A stretch of 64,000 nt of DNA from Parasponia andersonii (Eukaryota; Streptophyta; Magnoliopsida; Rosales; Cannabaceae). The notes beneath the pieces were generated by a model. It worked only from the letters and a program-made list of their open reading frames with translations. It had not been told where the DNA came from and did not search any database. Positions 10,454-23,288 of the stretch are shown here, piece by piece (within the stretch, counting starts at the first letter, position 1; each line of letters opens with the position of its first letter). The position numbers were made by a program, and so were the translations under genes. The stretch is from assembly GCA_002914805.1 (NCBI GenBank), contig JXTB01000019.1, positions 1,759,344-1,823,343 of the forward strand, read 5' to 3'.

Positions 10454-11944
10454 TTATTTTTTTGTAAGAAGCCCTTTTCTTTTCCTCTACCAAACAGTTA
10501 AGGGGTTTATGAAAATTAGAGCTAGTGCTTGTTTTAGAAACTTGATTTAAAAAGTTTCCGATTTTTCCACTTTTAGTTTTATGTTTGGGTGTATCAGTTA
10601 ACATGTTGGGCATATCAACTAAGTTACCAAATATGACTGTCGTAAATCAGCTGAAATACCTAATAAATTAACTAATATGCAAAGACATTAAACTAAAGAT
10701 TGAAAAACCAGCGATTTTTCTAATGATTTTAAAAACTCAAAGGTATATTGTCCTCCAATATATACTTTTAAGCTGACAATGAAAAAACTTACAATCACAT
10801 GTTTATTTTTGATACTAGTCAAAATTGTTCGACCAGCATCTTTTGAATACCAACATTAATGTTTGTTAGTGAAAACTCGACTCTGTCAAATAATTTTGAT
10901 TAAGTTGGATATAATTAAGAAATATATTTACACCGAGATATACTTTAGGGCTATAAGAAGTCAAGAACAACGAGCATTGAGTTGTGATTTTTTTTTTTTG
11001 TTAGTTTAATTTTGAAACATATGTTTATATTTAGGATCTTTAAGTAATTACATAATAGGTACCATGACAATTGAGACAGTATTCTAATAAAATTATTAAA
11101 AGATGGCCTTTTACATTAAAGAGGCATTAACTACCTACTTGGTGTAGATTATGAGGTTCTTAAGTTCTGAAACTCAACTTTTGTATATAGTACTTAAATA
11201 AATATGTTTAGAAATATAGCAATTTTGTACTCATATCCTCTTGTAAATAGACAAACTTCAACTATTTGAGGAAAAAATTGTGTGGAAATTTGGAACTTTA
11301 TGATAAAAACTGCATTAAAATGAAACATTGAAAAAAATAAATAAATAAAGGAAGAAGAAGAAGAAGAACATTTCCACTCGCAATTCTTTCTTTATAACAT
11401 TTTTGGATTGACATGAAGCTTTCTTGCCGTGTGATTATGCCCCCCACCCCAACTCTGCGAGCAGCCTATGTGTCAGATCAGTCTATACCCTCTACTTTGT
11501 TGATCCACCGCAACTTGACTTTGCCTGTTCTGGATATATAGGCGTGCATCCTCATGGAGCTAAGAATATCTATTTTTCTATTCCATTTAGCTAACTGGCT
11601 CTCGTTAGNTTGTTCGTATGGTTCACGTAATAATAAAGCTGCATTCGCGCCATCATTTAAACGAAGTAGAGTTTTGTTTCACTACAGCAGACATCATATA
11701 ATATCAAGCATGAGGGAAAGTAAATATAGCTAGAGGGACTTTTTTCTGTTGCTCTTTCTCTGATCCTCACTGACATCTCTTTCACAAAGCAATACTTTAT
11801 TCATTCTACTTCATCGTTGTTTTCCATGTCAAATAGACTAACAGCCCCAACCTAAGGAGAAAAGAAGCTGATTGGCATTTAGATAGACGAATTCACTACT
11901 AACTCATCGTAAGTGGACATTCTTTTAATCAGTGCAGTGCTGTG
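10454..11944. other. gene-free AT-rich stretch
   Basis: I see no gene. The stretch contains poly-T and poly-A runs and one undetermined base at 11609. The less AT-rich part after about 11430 precedes a gypsy fragment and may belong to the same decayed retroelement. Confidence 0.5.
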
Positions 11945-12100
11945 ATCGGTCCGTACATCCTCCTTGAGGAGATTTTTGAGTTAAGCAGCCCTCTTCGAGT
12001 AACTTACGATGAATATTCGGTAATAGTTCACGAGCCCTAAAAATGATCTTAGCTCACTAACCTTGGTAGTTGCTTGCCACTCTTCGATAGCTCTGATGAC
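11945..12100 (-). pseudogene. Ty3/gypsy reverse transcriptase remnant
   Basis: The minus strand translates to IEEWQATTKVSELRSFLG, then LVNYYRIF and YSKRAA, a stop, and LKNLLKED. This matches the conserved end of gypsy reverse transcriptase (xxLRSFLGLxNYYRxFI...A.PLxxLLKK). Only about 50 residues are recognisable and one stop lies inside, so it is a truncated relic with no visible LTRs. Confidence 0.75.
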
Positions 12101-12172
12101 CATCCAATGCCCTAAGAATATGATCTATGTCTGTCCAAAGGAGCATTGAAAAAAAAAAAAAAAAAAAACACT

Positions 12173-12349
12173 GCTAAGGATAAAACTGGTACTCAGTCTA
12201 ATATCCTCAAATTGGTCTTCTTCTTTCAAAAAAAAAAAAAAAAAAGTTACCACTGGTTTCTGATTTTGAACATAAAAATAATCCATCAATAGCCTACGAT
12301 GGTCTAAGGGTAAAACTAATACTCAGCCTAATATCCTCACATTGGTCTA
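12173..12349. repeat. pair of ~47-bp direct repeats, 130 bp apart
   Basis: The units at 12173-12219 and 12303-12349 both read CTAAGG, then TAAAACT, ACTCAG and CTAATATCCTCA, ending ATTGGTCT. Long A runs lie at 12149-12168 and 12229-12245. Probably a decayed retroelement fragment; the family is not recognised. Confidence 0.6.
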
Positions 12350-13390
12350 CTTTGTACTTTTCTTAGACAATCGTTCAAATTCTATTGTCCGACCAAGTTT
12401 ATCAAAGTAAAATAATTTTTAATGTTGACATTATAAGACTAATTTAGATACATTTTTATTTTGCGTTTTTTTTTTTAAAAAAATCTTCTTAAGAAAATAT
12501 CTTCACATTTCATTTCATTTAATAACAAAAAAAGCAAAAAACACAAATCCAAACAAGCCCTAAGATTATAGAACATAAGAACTTTCGTTTTAATTGTTTT
12601 CATTGAATTAAATATGAAAGCTTTTGTTTTATGTTGCTCTTGTTATCAAATTTCCTGCATAGCATGAGACCTAGACTCAACAATTTACAAAATAAGGGAA
12701 GCAAACTTTAATACAATAGAATTTGTAGAGGAAGCACACTTGATTCCAATAAAATTTGTAGAGACTCTTCACCTTCCCAAAATCTAGAGCTTGAAGAAGT
12801 TAATGGGGATTAAGGATTCAACCAATTTTTCAAAGTAAAAGGAGAGTAATAAATCAACCAACTTTATACACGCGCAATGTGATAATCCTTCTAATTATAA
12901 GTTGAGAATTAATTCTCTGAACCGAGCAGTAAAACGGCCAGAACACTGGCCAAAACAATGTTCTCGGGTATATTATAGATTTATGTACCAGAGTATTAAG
13001 CCGAATAAATTCACAGTTCATTTTGTAAAGTTCATACTTCATATTTGATGCACAGCTTTACAAGATCAGATAACCTTGTATGGTTAAAGGCTTGAAAATG
13101 TTTACTTGGTCCATCAGATCTGGTCAACTAGTCAACGCCGTTAACCCATTATTTTCAACTGTACAAGATTACTAAGACCAGTCTTTCGGTTAGAGAAACT
13201 TCTTACTTGCTGCCAATACGAGATTTTGCCCCAGTGAGTCAGCTCCGGAACACATCTTTTCATGCCAGATTCACACTTGAAGTTGTTAAGCTCACCCGGT
13301 ATGTCGACGTTGCCTAAAAATAACGTCAACTCCTGAAACCTTCTAAATTTTGCTCGAGTTCTTATTGATTACATATGTTAACATCACCTA
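12350..13390. other. intergenic sequence and 3' flank of the LAZ1-like gene
   Basis: No additional gene is seen. The part nearest 13390 should be the 3' UTR of the minus-strand gene. A 62-codon open frame at 13141-13329 lies in it without recognisable motifs and without a splice link to the last exon. Confidence 0.5.
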
Positions 13391-16300
13391 TCATCTTGCT
13401 GTTCTAGTGCGAGAAGCTGAAGCTTTGGATTGGTTCTGTTTCTTAACACTCGACAAACCACTGTCGCTGACACTCCCTTCGACAAGGTTATCATGAACTT
13501 CAGAAAATTCTCTGTTCCACGTATTCAAAGGGACAAGATAAGTGTCATCCTTGGAGTTCTTCCTTTGTTCCTCATGGCGTTTCACATTTTCCGATATCTC
13601 ATGGAAAGTTCTATTTATTTTGGCAATTCCCCTTTCCACTGGTTGTACGACATGAGAAACTGTATACTTCATGTCATCAACAATCTGTAGGGTGGACAAG
13701 AAAAAATAGAAGTCACCAGTGAGCTCAACAAAAAGTTGAAGTGAATATTCACAAGGCACAGAGTTGATAAACTCACGATTTCACCACTTCCAAGTACCAC
13801 ATCACGAACACTCTGAGGGAAATTCAAGCGCTTTTCTCTCTCATCATGACGAGCCAACCGTACTTTAGTTGATTTTTCACAATCACGAACCTCTTCTGGA
13901 TCAGGAGGTGATCCCAATGATGCATAGTCAGCCATGACAGCTACATTACGAACACATCTTTCTCCACGTTTGTAGGGTACTGCTGGGAAGACATATAGGT
14001 GAACCACAGCAGCAACACCCATCTGTTCAGCAGATTTAAAATCAGAAGGCACTTTGAACTTAAGATAACAAACCAGAAGTCTGTCTACATCTCAAAATAA
14101 ATGTAATCCGACGTTCAAACACCCATATCTTCTACAAAGTTGTCTTGTGAGATAATTTAACTTTTAGACTTCGACAGTAATGTACCTACTTCAAGACATC
14201 TATCAGTCATCTAGATTTCTTTTCTGGTAAAACCTAATCTTCCTGAAATCCTCTGGAAAATCATCCAAAATTGCTAACAAATCTAATTCCTTCCATAGCC
14301 ATGCTCAGGCTGCCCATGCACCAAAATAAGTTTGGAACACTTCTAACATAAGTTATCAGTTATTGAGACATATAATGCTTTCGTTTCCATATCACTATTT
14401 TTTTCTTATAGAAATTTATTGCATAGAAAAGATACGATTAGTTTTCTAAACAATGTAGCACTACGATTATACAAAATTACAAATTAGCAATGTACAATAT
14501 TTATAAAAACGTATACCACGAACCTCTATGCATATGATGTAGTCTTGAATACGAGTTTTCAGCTCCTGTGCCAAAGCCCCTTTAAAGGCACCCATAGAAA
14601 AAAGAAAAGCAACAGCAATACCTTGCCACCATGTCAAGAAGACAATTGACTTGAATGTTAGAAATTTCGCCAAGGGTTTAATGGGTTCTAATTTCTCTTT
14701 GATGATGGAATAGAACTGCACAAGGCAATATAGGGCCCAAGTCTGACTAAAATTAAGAACAACCGCCAAATATGGGTAGCTGCAAGTAGTTAAAGTTTTA
14801 CATCAAAGTATGTAAAATGACAACAATTCTGAAAACTAAATAACAATCTAAAGAATAATTTAACTAAAATCCAGGCCCTCCATCTGCTCATCTCTAAAGT
14901 ATACAAACAATGGCATATAGAACAAAAAAGTTTGATTCAAATTCCAGTCATTCAAGCAGGTAAGACCATAAATGCAAAGGCATGCACATCAGGCTGTAAC
15001 ATTTCTGTGCTTAGACAGATGTGAGTATGTATAACACAAATACATGTATCTAAAGATGGAGAAGCTTTATGATCCAAACAGAAAAAGTTGAATGAGTATA
15101 TCTTACCCATATCTCCACTCAAACTTCCCTTCTCCATAAACCCCAAAAGTCTGAAGGATCATTGCTAGGAGTGCACATATCATCTTTAGTATCATCTGGA
15201 GAATATGTTACAGTAAATACCAAATAGATGCAGTAAAACCAATAAGAAAAATAACTATAAAACAAAAATTCCATGAAAGAAAAAAGAGCACATACATATT
15301 GAACAATGCCAATTTTCACAGCATGATAGAAGTCAGGACCAAGATGCCAATCTCGTATGAAGCAATTTAGTGGGAATGGATGTTCCACAACTCCATAAGC
15401 ATATGCTTCATTTAAAAGAGGCATTTTGGGATCGGTTACGCTGTGACTTTCCATAAACTCAATCGTACTCTCTTCCCCGCCTTTAGCCAGTATCAGATTT
15501 TCCCCAAAACAAACAGAAGCAAACATATTTTATCAACTTTTGTGAATTAGCAAACGGAGATTCACCACTGCCATAACTCACATACACAATACCGAGGAGA
15601 AAAAACAAGAGATACATTAAAAATATCACAGCTCCCAGGATCAAAAAGGAGGCATGTACAGTCATAGTTCTTTTGACATACCTAAGCAGGCAATCAAGTA
15701 TCTCTCAAAGCAGTACAATGCAAAAGCCTCATAACAGTCCCGGATTATTTCACAGTTAAAGGCAGCACTTGAATCCAACAGTGACAAGAACTGCACCCAG
15801 AACATCATATATGAACAACAATGTAAAGTATTCCTATTTCATAATACAAACTGAATACTTAATAAACGAGTCCAAGCAAACAGAGTCCATGACAGGTATG
15901 TTTTTTCAAACAGCTTCACTTGCACAGAATGATTTGTCATACGTTTCTCATAAAAGATTCTCCAATATATTAGAAGAAAAAATAAATACCGAAAACATTA
16001 AAAGGCAAAAAAATAAAATAATAAATAAAATAAAAAAGAAGCAGGCTTTCAGGTATCACTCCAAATGAAGTAACCATTAAATGATCCCATACGCAGCACG
16101 ATATTCTCTACTATTATCTTCCCTCAGAATTTTAAAGGAAAAATAGAAGAGGAACAGGAAAAAAGAAAAGAATAAAATTGCTATTAAAAGAAAGAAAGAG
16201 AAAGAAATTTAACCAAAAAAAAACACCTAATGTCCTACCGATTCAAGTGCATATACAGGAACCATCAGAATGAGACCAATTAGAAACTTCTGCTCCTGAA

Positions 16301-16718
16301 ATTGAACAAGTTTACTTCTCAGTATGAAAGAATGCAGAATAAATCAATACCAAGATAAAAATCCATGCCACAAGAGATCATGCAAGCAATATGAAAAGAT
16401 CTCCCAAGGAAAATTTTAAATTAAAAAAAAAATAGCATCAGATATAAAAATAATAATGAGAAATTTTATTTCCCAAATAACTAGAGCAATAATAGAACAA
16501 ACCTCTGGCTGATTATAAGCAGCTAAATGCTCAAAGATAAGATACGTGGAGAGAACAAGAGCAACAAGCACAAAAATGCTGGCACTAAAGATCGGCCAAT
16601 TGATGACATAAGTTGATTCAGGACCCAGGTTTAAGAACATCATTTTTCTCGATCTGCTTGAGGACTCAACCAAAGTACAAAGGAAGAAGAAAGAATAAAA
16701 ACCACCTGTCCATCCCAT
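13391..16718 (-). CDS. LAZ1H1: LAZ1 homolog 1-like, DUF300/TMEM184 membrane protein
   Basis: Eight exons: 16503-16718, 16239-16295, 15682-15790, 15296-15480, 15107-15195, 14524-14779, 13777-14022 and 13391-13684. All introns are GT-AG, all joins are in frame, and the product is 483 residues. Signature segments are YLIFEHLAAYNQPE, IRDCYEAFALYCFERYLIAC and LGSGEI|VDDMKYTVSHVVQ. Several hydrophobic spans (for example residues 41-62) fit the seven-helix DUF300/OST-alpha-like topology. The hydrophilic tail contains coiled-coil-like KINRTFHEISENVKRHEEQRK. Arabidopsis LAZ1 proteins act at the vacuolar membrane in brassinosteroid signalling and cell-death control. I chose the ATG at 16718 because it gives the usual family length and start (MGWTGGFYSFFF). 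An in-frame ATG at 16862 would add 48 residues. The gene looks intact. Confidence 0.9.
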
Positions 16719-18000
16719 TAGGTTGAGCTTTCTTAGATTTGAGGCACCAATAAATGGTGCAACTAGCTTGATCATTTTAAGTTCACTTTTCAAGGGTTTT
16801 ACAATGTAACTGAAGCAGCCAAACGGGTCCTTTTTCTCAGTTGCCCCCCAAGTACTTTTCATGGAAACCAGTCTTCTGGCAAGTTACGGCCTTACCAGAT
16901 AGAACAACCATCTTTCCTGTCAGTCATACATCTTGTTGAAAACAGTGCACCTGTTCATGTAACTAATCTATGCCCTCTAACTCAATGCACTTCTATATGT
17001 GAAATCGCAACTGATGGAGCATAAGCGGCCAGGACCCAGAAACCTGCAACGCGAGAAACAGCATTACTCAAAAGGTAAGTGCGACCGTATGATAAGCTCA
17101 TACAAGCCTTTATAAGGTACACTATAAATGGACACTAAAGACATGGCTCACAAATTAATAGAGTATGGAAATAGCATCTTCTGATGTGTTAAGAGAAATG
17201 AGATAAATCTAGTCCTTCTAGAATATAAATATATTTTTCCTTATAATATTAAGAACAAGGAATAGTTTCATTATCTTCACATTTTACATTGTAACGTTAC
17301 ACAGCTTAAAGCCATTTTTATGTGTCTGTGTTTGTGTGTGGGTGTATGTGTGTGTATACACACATGTATACACCCACACACACACACACAGATACATCAT
17401 ATCGTCAAGCTCTGAAACAATGTGTTCGTTTACTCCCACTAACTTCACAAGTTTCATCATGAAACACTGAAAATTTTGGCCAAAAAAAAAAGCCATTACA
17501 GTGGTTCTAACAAAGGAATGTGGCTTTGTAGAACCCCTCAAAAGTGGTTCTAACATGTTTATACAATTATTTTCTTTTTTTTTATCTCTATTTTTCATTG
17601 AATCCATTCCATGAATAGCCAAATAAAATTCTGGCAAAATTTCTCCACAACGAAACCTATGACACTAATGGAACCCAATCACAAGCACCAACAATGAAAT
17701 TAAAACAAATAACTGAATTAAACAAAACATAATATTCATCACAAAAACGAACGAATTCAAAACCCTAGAAATATCAATCGCAGAGTTAAACATAAACCCC
17801 TATTCTAGAATCAACCATGAAAGAATTATTATATTCAGAAGAAACAAATAAAAATTATCAACAGATACATATAAGGAAAAATCAAAACCGAGACTGAAGT
17901 TCGAACCTGAGGAGGAAATTTTACCGGGAAAATGGGATTTAGCGATATTTTCCGGGAAAATATTTCGTTCGGAAAGGAAAGTAAACTGGTTTTTGCTTCG
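16719..18000 (-). other. probable 5' leader of the LAZ1-like gene with one intron
   Basis: A plausible acceptor (GTTGCAG|GTTTCTGG, exon edge at 17043) and donor (CTCAG|GTTCGAAC, exon edge at 17907) suggest a leader intron at 17044-17905, with a first non-coding exon ending near 17907. Upstream ATGs occur in the leader. The start site is not defined by a clear TATA box. Confidence 0.45.
17318..17391. repeat. (TG)n/(CA)n near-palindrome in the leader intron
   Basis: A TG-rich run is followed by a CA-rich run, with the matched arms GTGTGGGTGTAT and ATACACCCACAC around a TATACACACATG centre. Alternating purine-pyrimidine sequence of this kind can adopt Z-DNA or cruciform forms. The open frame across it is an artefact. 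Confidence 0.8.
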
Positions 18001-18556
18001 GCGGTTGGGGAAGAACGATCGCGGATTATTTTTATTATATTTCTTATTTTTCATATTTGCTATTATCAAAGAAAAAGAACAAGGCTAGACTTACTGAGCC
18101 GGTTACTTTATTTGGTAACAGACAGCTTTGTCACCATGCCAGCTCATCTTACGATTTGGGTCCCACCTGTAATGGTCAGCTGTTTATGCTGAGTTGCATG
18201 CCAATGTTGTGGTCTGTGACGTTTGGAAGTATGACGGGCTGTTATTTTAAGAAGTATTATGTTGGATTTGTATTTATATTCGATAATAGACAAAATTTGG
18301 GTGACTTTCTTTCCACGCAAGCATGTGTACGTGGCAGAAGAATGGTAGTTTTGACGATTCCACGTCAGTTGTGGATTTGGTGGGTTTAAGTGGACTGTTA
18401 GATGGCCTTATATTGTAGCCACGTCAGTGTCAATTTGGGCCGACCTAGCTTGTGGCTTAGAAAGTCTAAGCCCAATTATTTTCCCATCTTCTAACGTACC
18501 GAAGAGGACGACAACAGAAGAAAAAGCTACGAGCTTATATTGAAGTGTTCTACTTC

Positions 18557-19792
18557 TACGTTGTCATTGAATTTTTAATCATTTTCACTGTGATTTAGAA
18601 TTAGGTCTAATTTGTAAGTTATTCATGTCCTACGTTGTTATTGAATTTTTAATTATTTTTATTGTAATTTAGAACTAGGTTTAATTTGTAAGATATTAAT
18701 AATGTATTCAATAAACTAATATGATATACATTCTAATTTCAATATATGAAGTAAAATTCAATCATTTTTCTTTCTATATATGCATATTTATTGTCACAAA
18801 TATAAAATATTAAGTTTTTTTACCTGAATAAAAACAAGTATAACGCGCAATATGTGTTTAAAGACAAATTTCGATAATTTCTCCGAATATCTTCGACATT
18901 GATATTGTCATCGATATTATTTGTAAAATCAAACTTCAACATCAACACTAATATTGACATTTTCATCCTTTAGAAACATGTAGAATTATGGTATGTTAAA
19001 GATATTGTTTTGTTTTATAAATAATTAAGAAAATTTGATATCTATTTCTGTTCCATTCTTGTTTTTACAAAACTATTTTCATTGTGTTTTTTTTTAAATT
19101 GCTCATGATGACATAATGAGATTAGAATTAGAAAAACCAGCAATAATAACTATTTTTTAATTATTGTTGTATTATTTACTTTGTTAACTTAATTTTGTGA
19201 TTAATGATTTTATTTTTTTTCCTTCTATGATGATAATTGACAAATTTTGCTACTATGTATGTGTATTTTTTTTCAGTCATATATATATATATATATATAT
19301 ATATAATTGAAATTATAGCTTAGTGACATTTCAAAGTTTCACTAAACCTTTTTCTTTCATACTTCCTATGAGTAATACTAGATATACCAAAACATTACAT
19401 CGAAAATCCTATTCAATTTTCTCAAATATTTGGAATATTGCTAATTCAAAGATTTCAATAAGCTTACATGGTACAATGAACCAATCACATGTATCAAAAG
19501 TGCGTGTTTTTTTTTAATGACAAAATAATATTAGAGTAGCACTGACAATTTATTTGCATCTATTATTGATATATATATATATATTTATAGGCTAGTAAGT
19601 AATGTATAGATTTGATTTTTTTTTAGCCATTAGATCATCATCGAACAATGATTTAATAGCTATAATGATGTATATGAAATTATGTGTATCATTAATATTA
19701 TTTTTCTTTCTTATTTTTTAATATAAAAAAGTGTGCGTGACAAAATTCAATTGGCCAAAATAATACTCATGTAAAAAAAAAACTACTTGATT

Positions 19793-19827
<35 letters not shown>

Positions 19828-20345
19828 TTTTATAATCTTTTTTGTGGTTTTTTTTTCGTATTGGAAGATTATAAGGTCTAAATATTGAAAATTTTATCCA
19901 ATTAAAAGTCTATCTCAGGAAAGATTTTTTTTTTTCCATTTATTAGCAAGGATGAAAATATCAATATCAGTGTCAAAGTTGATGTTTTGATTTTATCGAT
20001 AATAACGATGACAATATCGATATTGAAGATATTCCGAGAAATTATCAAAATTTATGTTTGAACACAAAATGTTTTAAATAAACTTTAGAAAATGTTAAAA
20101 TAATTGATATTGCAAGATTTATATTATTTTTATTCCAATAATAATAATATTATATATATATATGACAATAAAATATGCATATGTAATAAGAAAAATAATT
20201 GAATTTTACTTCATAAAATTATTTTCAAATTAGAATGTATAGTATACTAGTTTATTAAATACATTATTAACATCTTACAAATTAGACCTAATTCTAAATT
20301 ATAATGAAAAGAAATAAAATTTAAAGGCAATGTATGATATTTCAA
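18557..20345. mobile_element. foldback element with ~430-bp inverted arms, ~1.8 kb
   Basis: The arms 18557-18990 and 19945-20345 are imperfect inverted copies over their whole length. Both contain TTAGAATTAGGTCTAATTTG, GAAGTAAAATTCAAT and GATATTGTCATCG, and end at the inner side with TTTTCATCCTT. The outer end of the left arm is duplicated in tandem with a 74-bp period (ACGTTGT at 18558 and again at 18632). The middle holds (AT)n runs at 19279-19305 and 19794-19825 and no coding sequence. It fits a non-autonomous DNA transposon of the long-TIR type. Confidence 0.75.
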
Positions 20346-21030
20346 ATTCATTTAAAACCAAAAGATGTTTCTAGGAGGTTCAAAATCATGAGAGGAATTC
20401 TTATCTTGGTATAGACAATATCTTTCATAAGTTATCCTGCTTAAATAATTATGAAGATAGTTTATTTAAGTATCACATATATGTTAACTGATCTTTTCTT
20501 CAAAAGATGCACTAATTCTAATTACAGATGCTAGTAGTTCTTAAATTTTGCCTACATATTATAGAGGATTGCTAGACATAATCTAACACTTAAGAAAAAA
20601 TTATACATGCATGTAAACTATGAAAAATATATGATCACATCATGAATACACCAAAAAAATAAGTAGATTTAGGTTTCAAAAATTTTACATAAAAATAGTT
20701 TTCATGACCATAAGACATGCATAAATCATATACAAAATCATGTATAATATAAATCAAATCTAAACGCATAAGCCCTAAAGATAAGATTAGAGTTTACCTT
20801 TTATAGCATGCTCCTCTTTGTTCTCTCTGTTGATGATGACCAAATCCCCAACTATAGATCTTTTTGTCTATGTTCTTATTTTTGGTTGATGTGACGAATG
20901 AGCACTAAGTTGAATCATTCGTTAGAGAACAATCAGAAATACCTTATTGATCTTTTGGAATATCAGGATGTGAGATAAGAACGCGAGGTTGTAGAAAACT
21001 TTTTCTCCATCACTTTCTCAGCCATGGCCG

Positions 21031-21071
<41 letters not shown>

Positions 21072-23288
21072 TGTTTCACGTGTAACACTTTTAGTGTTAT
21101 TGTACTGTTTTTTTCTCTCATATATCTTATATATATAAGGCCTAAAACTGTTAATCCCAGTTTAACTAGGACTGAGTTTGTTTTCCAATTTAGGCTTTGA
21201 GTGCATTTTTATAGATATATTCAACTCATGTAACTTATTTACAAAAATACCAATTTCTATGTAAAATCATTATTTTATGGAGTTTTATGAAACTAATTTA
21301 ACAAATACTACTAACAAATTAATGAGTTTTGTTGAGCTAAACAAGAGACCTAATAGATCCAAATAATTTAAATTCCAATAGTATGAAAACTATATAATAA
21401 TTCTTATTATGATATTTATATAAATACTATTAGTAAATAGGGCACTCCACTAAAGGCTAAATACTGCACTCTTAGATTAAATGTCATGTCTTTTATAGAG
21501 ATTTAATGAACTATCCTTGATTAATCAATCTATCTAGCATATTCTATATCACATGTAAAATCCTTATACAATGTCGTAGTTGGATAGGTTAAATTACCAT
21601 AATACCAATCAAACACATATTTACTTTTAAGTTACCATCTTTCTATCAAGGAATAATATTATCGATAATTTTGTTCTCAATCGCCATTTAGACAAAATTA
21701 TCAACCAATTTATAAAGTGAACACTAAGATCTTAGATTTAGTTATTCCATGAATCTTGAAAGACCCTAAAGTAGCATTATTATAGTGTCCTTAATTATTT
21801 GATGTTCCCGTCAATTCATAAACCATAACTTCCAATATGCCAGAGTTTGCCTTGAATTTCACATAAGCTAGTTTTTTAACAAATCAAAAGATTACAACCC
21901 ATAAAAGTAAGTCCAATCAAATATCAAGAATTAAGATATACAAAGTTAGTTTGTGGTAATATTAATAATTGAGTTACAATACTCTAATTTTTTATATTAC
22001 TTGGTTCAGTTCAATACACATAATTTGTTTATATTGTATTAGTATTTCTATCACAAGTTAGACACTTCAATAATTTGAGATACATCATGTACATTGAGAT
22101 AGACAAATACTACCATCTTTAGTAAATAAAGTATTCTATCGTTATTTATAGATTATGAACTAGTTAATTTAGACTTAGATAAAGAAACAAGTCTCCCCAT
22201 AATTAACACTTAATCATGTTTGTTTCTTTATACATAAATAAAGTCATAGAATCCTTTTCGGATAAGTAAATCATTCAACTGTGATAATTTAATCTAACAA
22301 ATATTATAATTGCATATAAGAGAAAGTTTTTTATACTAAAAAGGTAAAATTAAAAATTTGTTGTTTAGGACAAATATCCTGACAAGGAAAACTATAGTTT
22401 TATTTTTATTATCATTTTTTTTAGAAAAGGCTTGCAAAAAAGGAAAAAAAATTGACATTTCTCACTGATATTGTCATAATAATATTTATAGATATCTTGA
22501 TATTAGCTCATTTTTTACTAATATTTTACTACTGTAGACATTTCTACTATATTGTATTTTACTGATATTTTACCAATATATAGAAAAAATATATATTTAT
22601 TCCCAATATCCACGTCAACACTTTTAAAAAGGATAACATCGTGACATTTTAATCCTTATTTATCGGCTACATGAGTAACTTGGGTAGTAGAATGTAATTT
22701 AAAAGAACTAAAGAGATATTATTTCCAGTGTAGCTCATATTGTACCATTGAATGGCAATGTATTTTGTGGATCTTTGTATTGGCGTTCGTTTTTCTTAGA
22801 GTGAATCCATAAAAGAAATGAGTTTTGCATTTAATTTGTGACAAGAAAATACATACGAATAGTTAATGTATCTAGACGACGTTGGATCAAATGACATTAA
22901 TTGGTTTGTTGCAAAATTTCCCAAATAAAAATAGCCACTTTAGTTAGATAAATCTCCAAATTTGTCCGAACATATGACAGGCTCTTTAGTACGTCAATGT
23001 CATATTGTAGCAAAATGCCAGCGTACAATACGATAATGCACTATTTTACAAATACAAACACGTGTGTGGCTACGATGAACCTTGCCATTTCTTTTTCATT
23101 TTTCTTTTTGTTATTAATTATGACATCATCTTTTGTTATCTGGTTCTGAGGCAGTGTGGGACTTTAAAAGATCGCTTTTAAACTTGCTCAAAACTCAACC
23201 TTAAGAACCAAGTCTTTGGACTACAAAACTACAAAACACTCTCCTCTCCTTAAAAAGAAACAAATAACGAAAAATAAAAAAATAAAAA
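20346..23288. other. gene-free AT-rich stretch
   Basis: No gene is seen. At 20750-21200 the sequence is less AT-rich with a (CT)n run (21031-21068) and looks like decayed LTR material, but I could not find matched ends. At 22380-22660 there are repeated GATATTGTCAT and TACTGATATTTTAC motifs, like the arms of the 18557-20345 element, so this may be a related fragment. The last 200 bases are the promoter side of the DUF506 gene. Confidence 0.45.
21031..21068. repeat. (CT)n microsatellite
   Basis: About eighteen CT units, with one C interruption near the end. Confidence 0.95.

Noticed and set aside
13141..13329. 62-codon open frame downstream of the LAZ1-like stop
   Set aside because: It lies in the expected 3' UTR, lacks motifs, and has no donor in the last coding exon to join it.
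13430..13690. Plus-strand 86-codon frame
   Set aside because: It is antisense to the well-supported last exon of the LAZ1-like gene.
20750..21200. Possible LTR between the foldback element and the DUF506 gene
   Set aside because: The composition suggests retroelement origin, but no paired TG...CA ends, primer site or target duplication could be matched.
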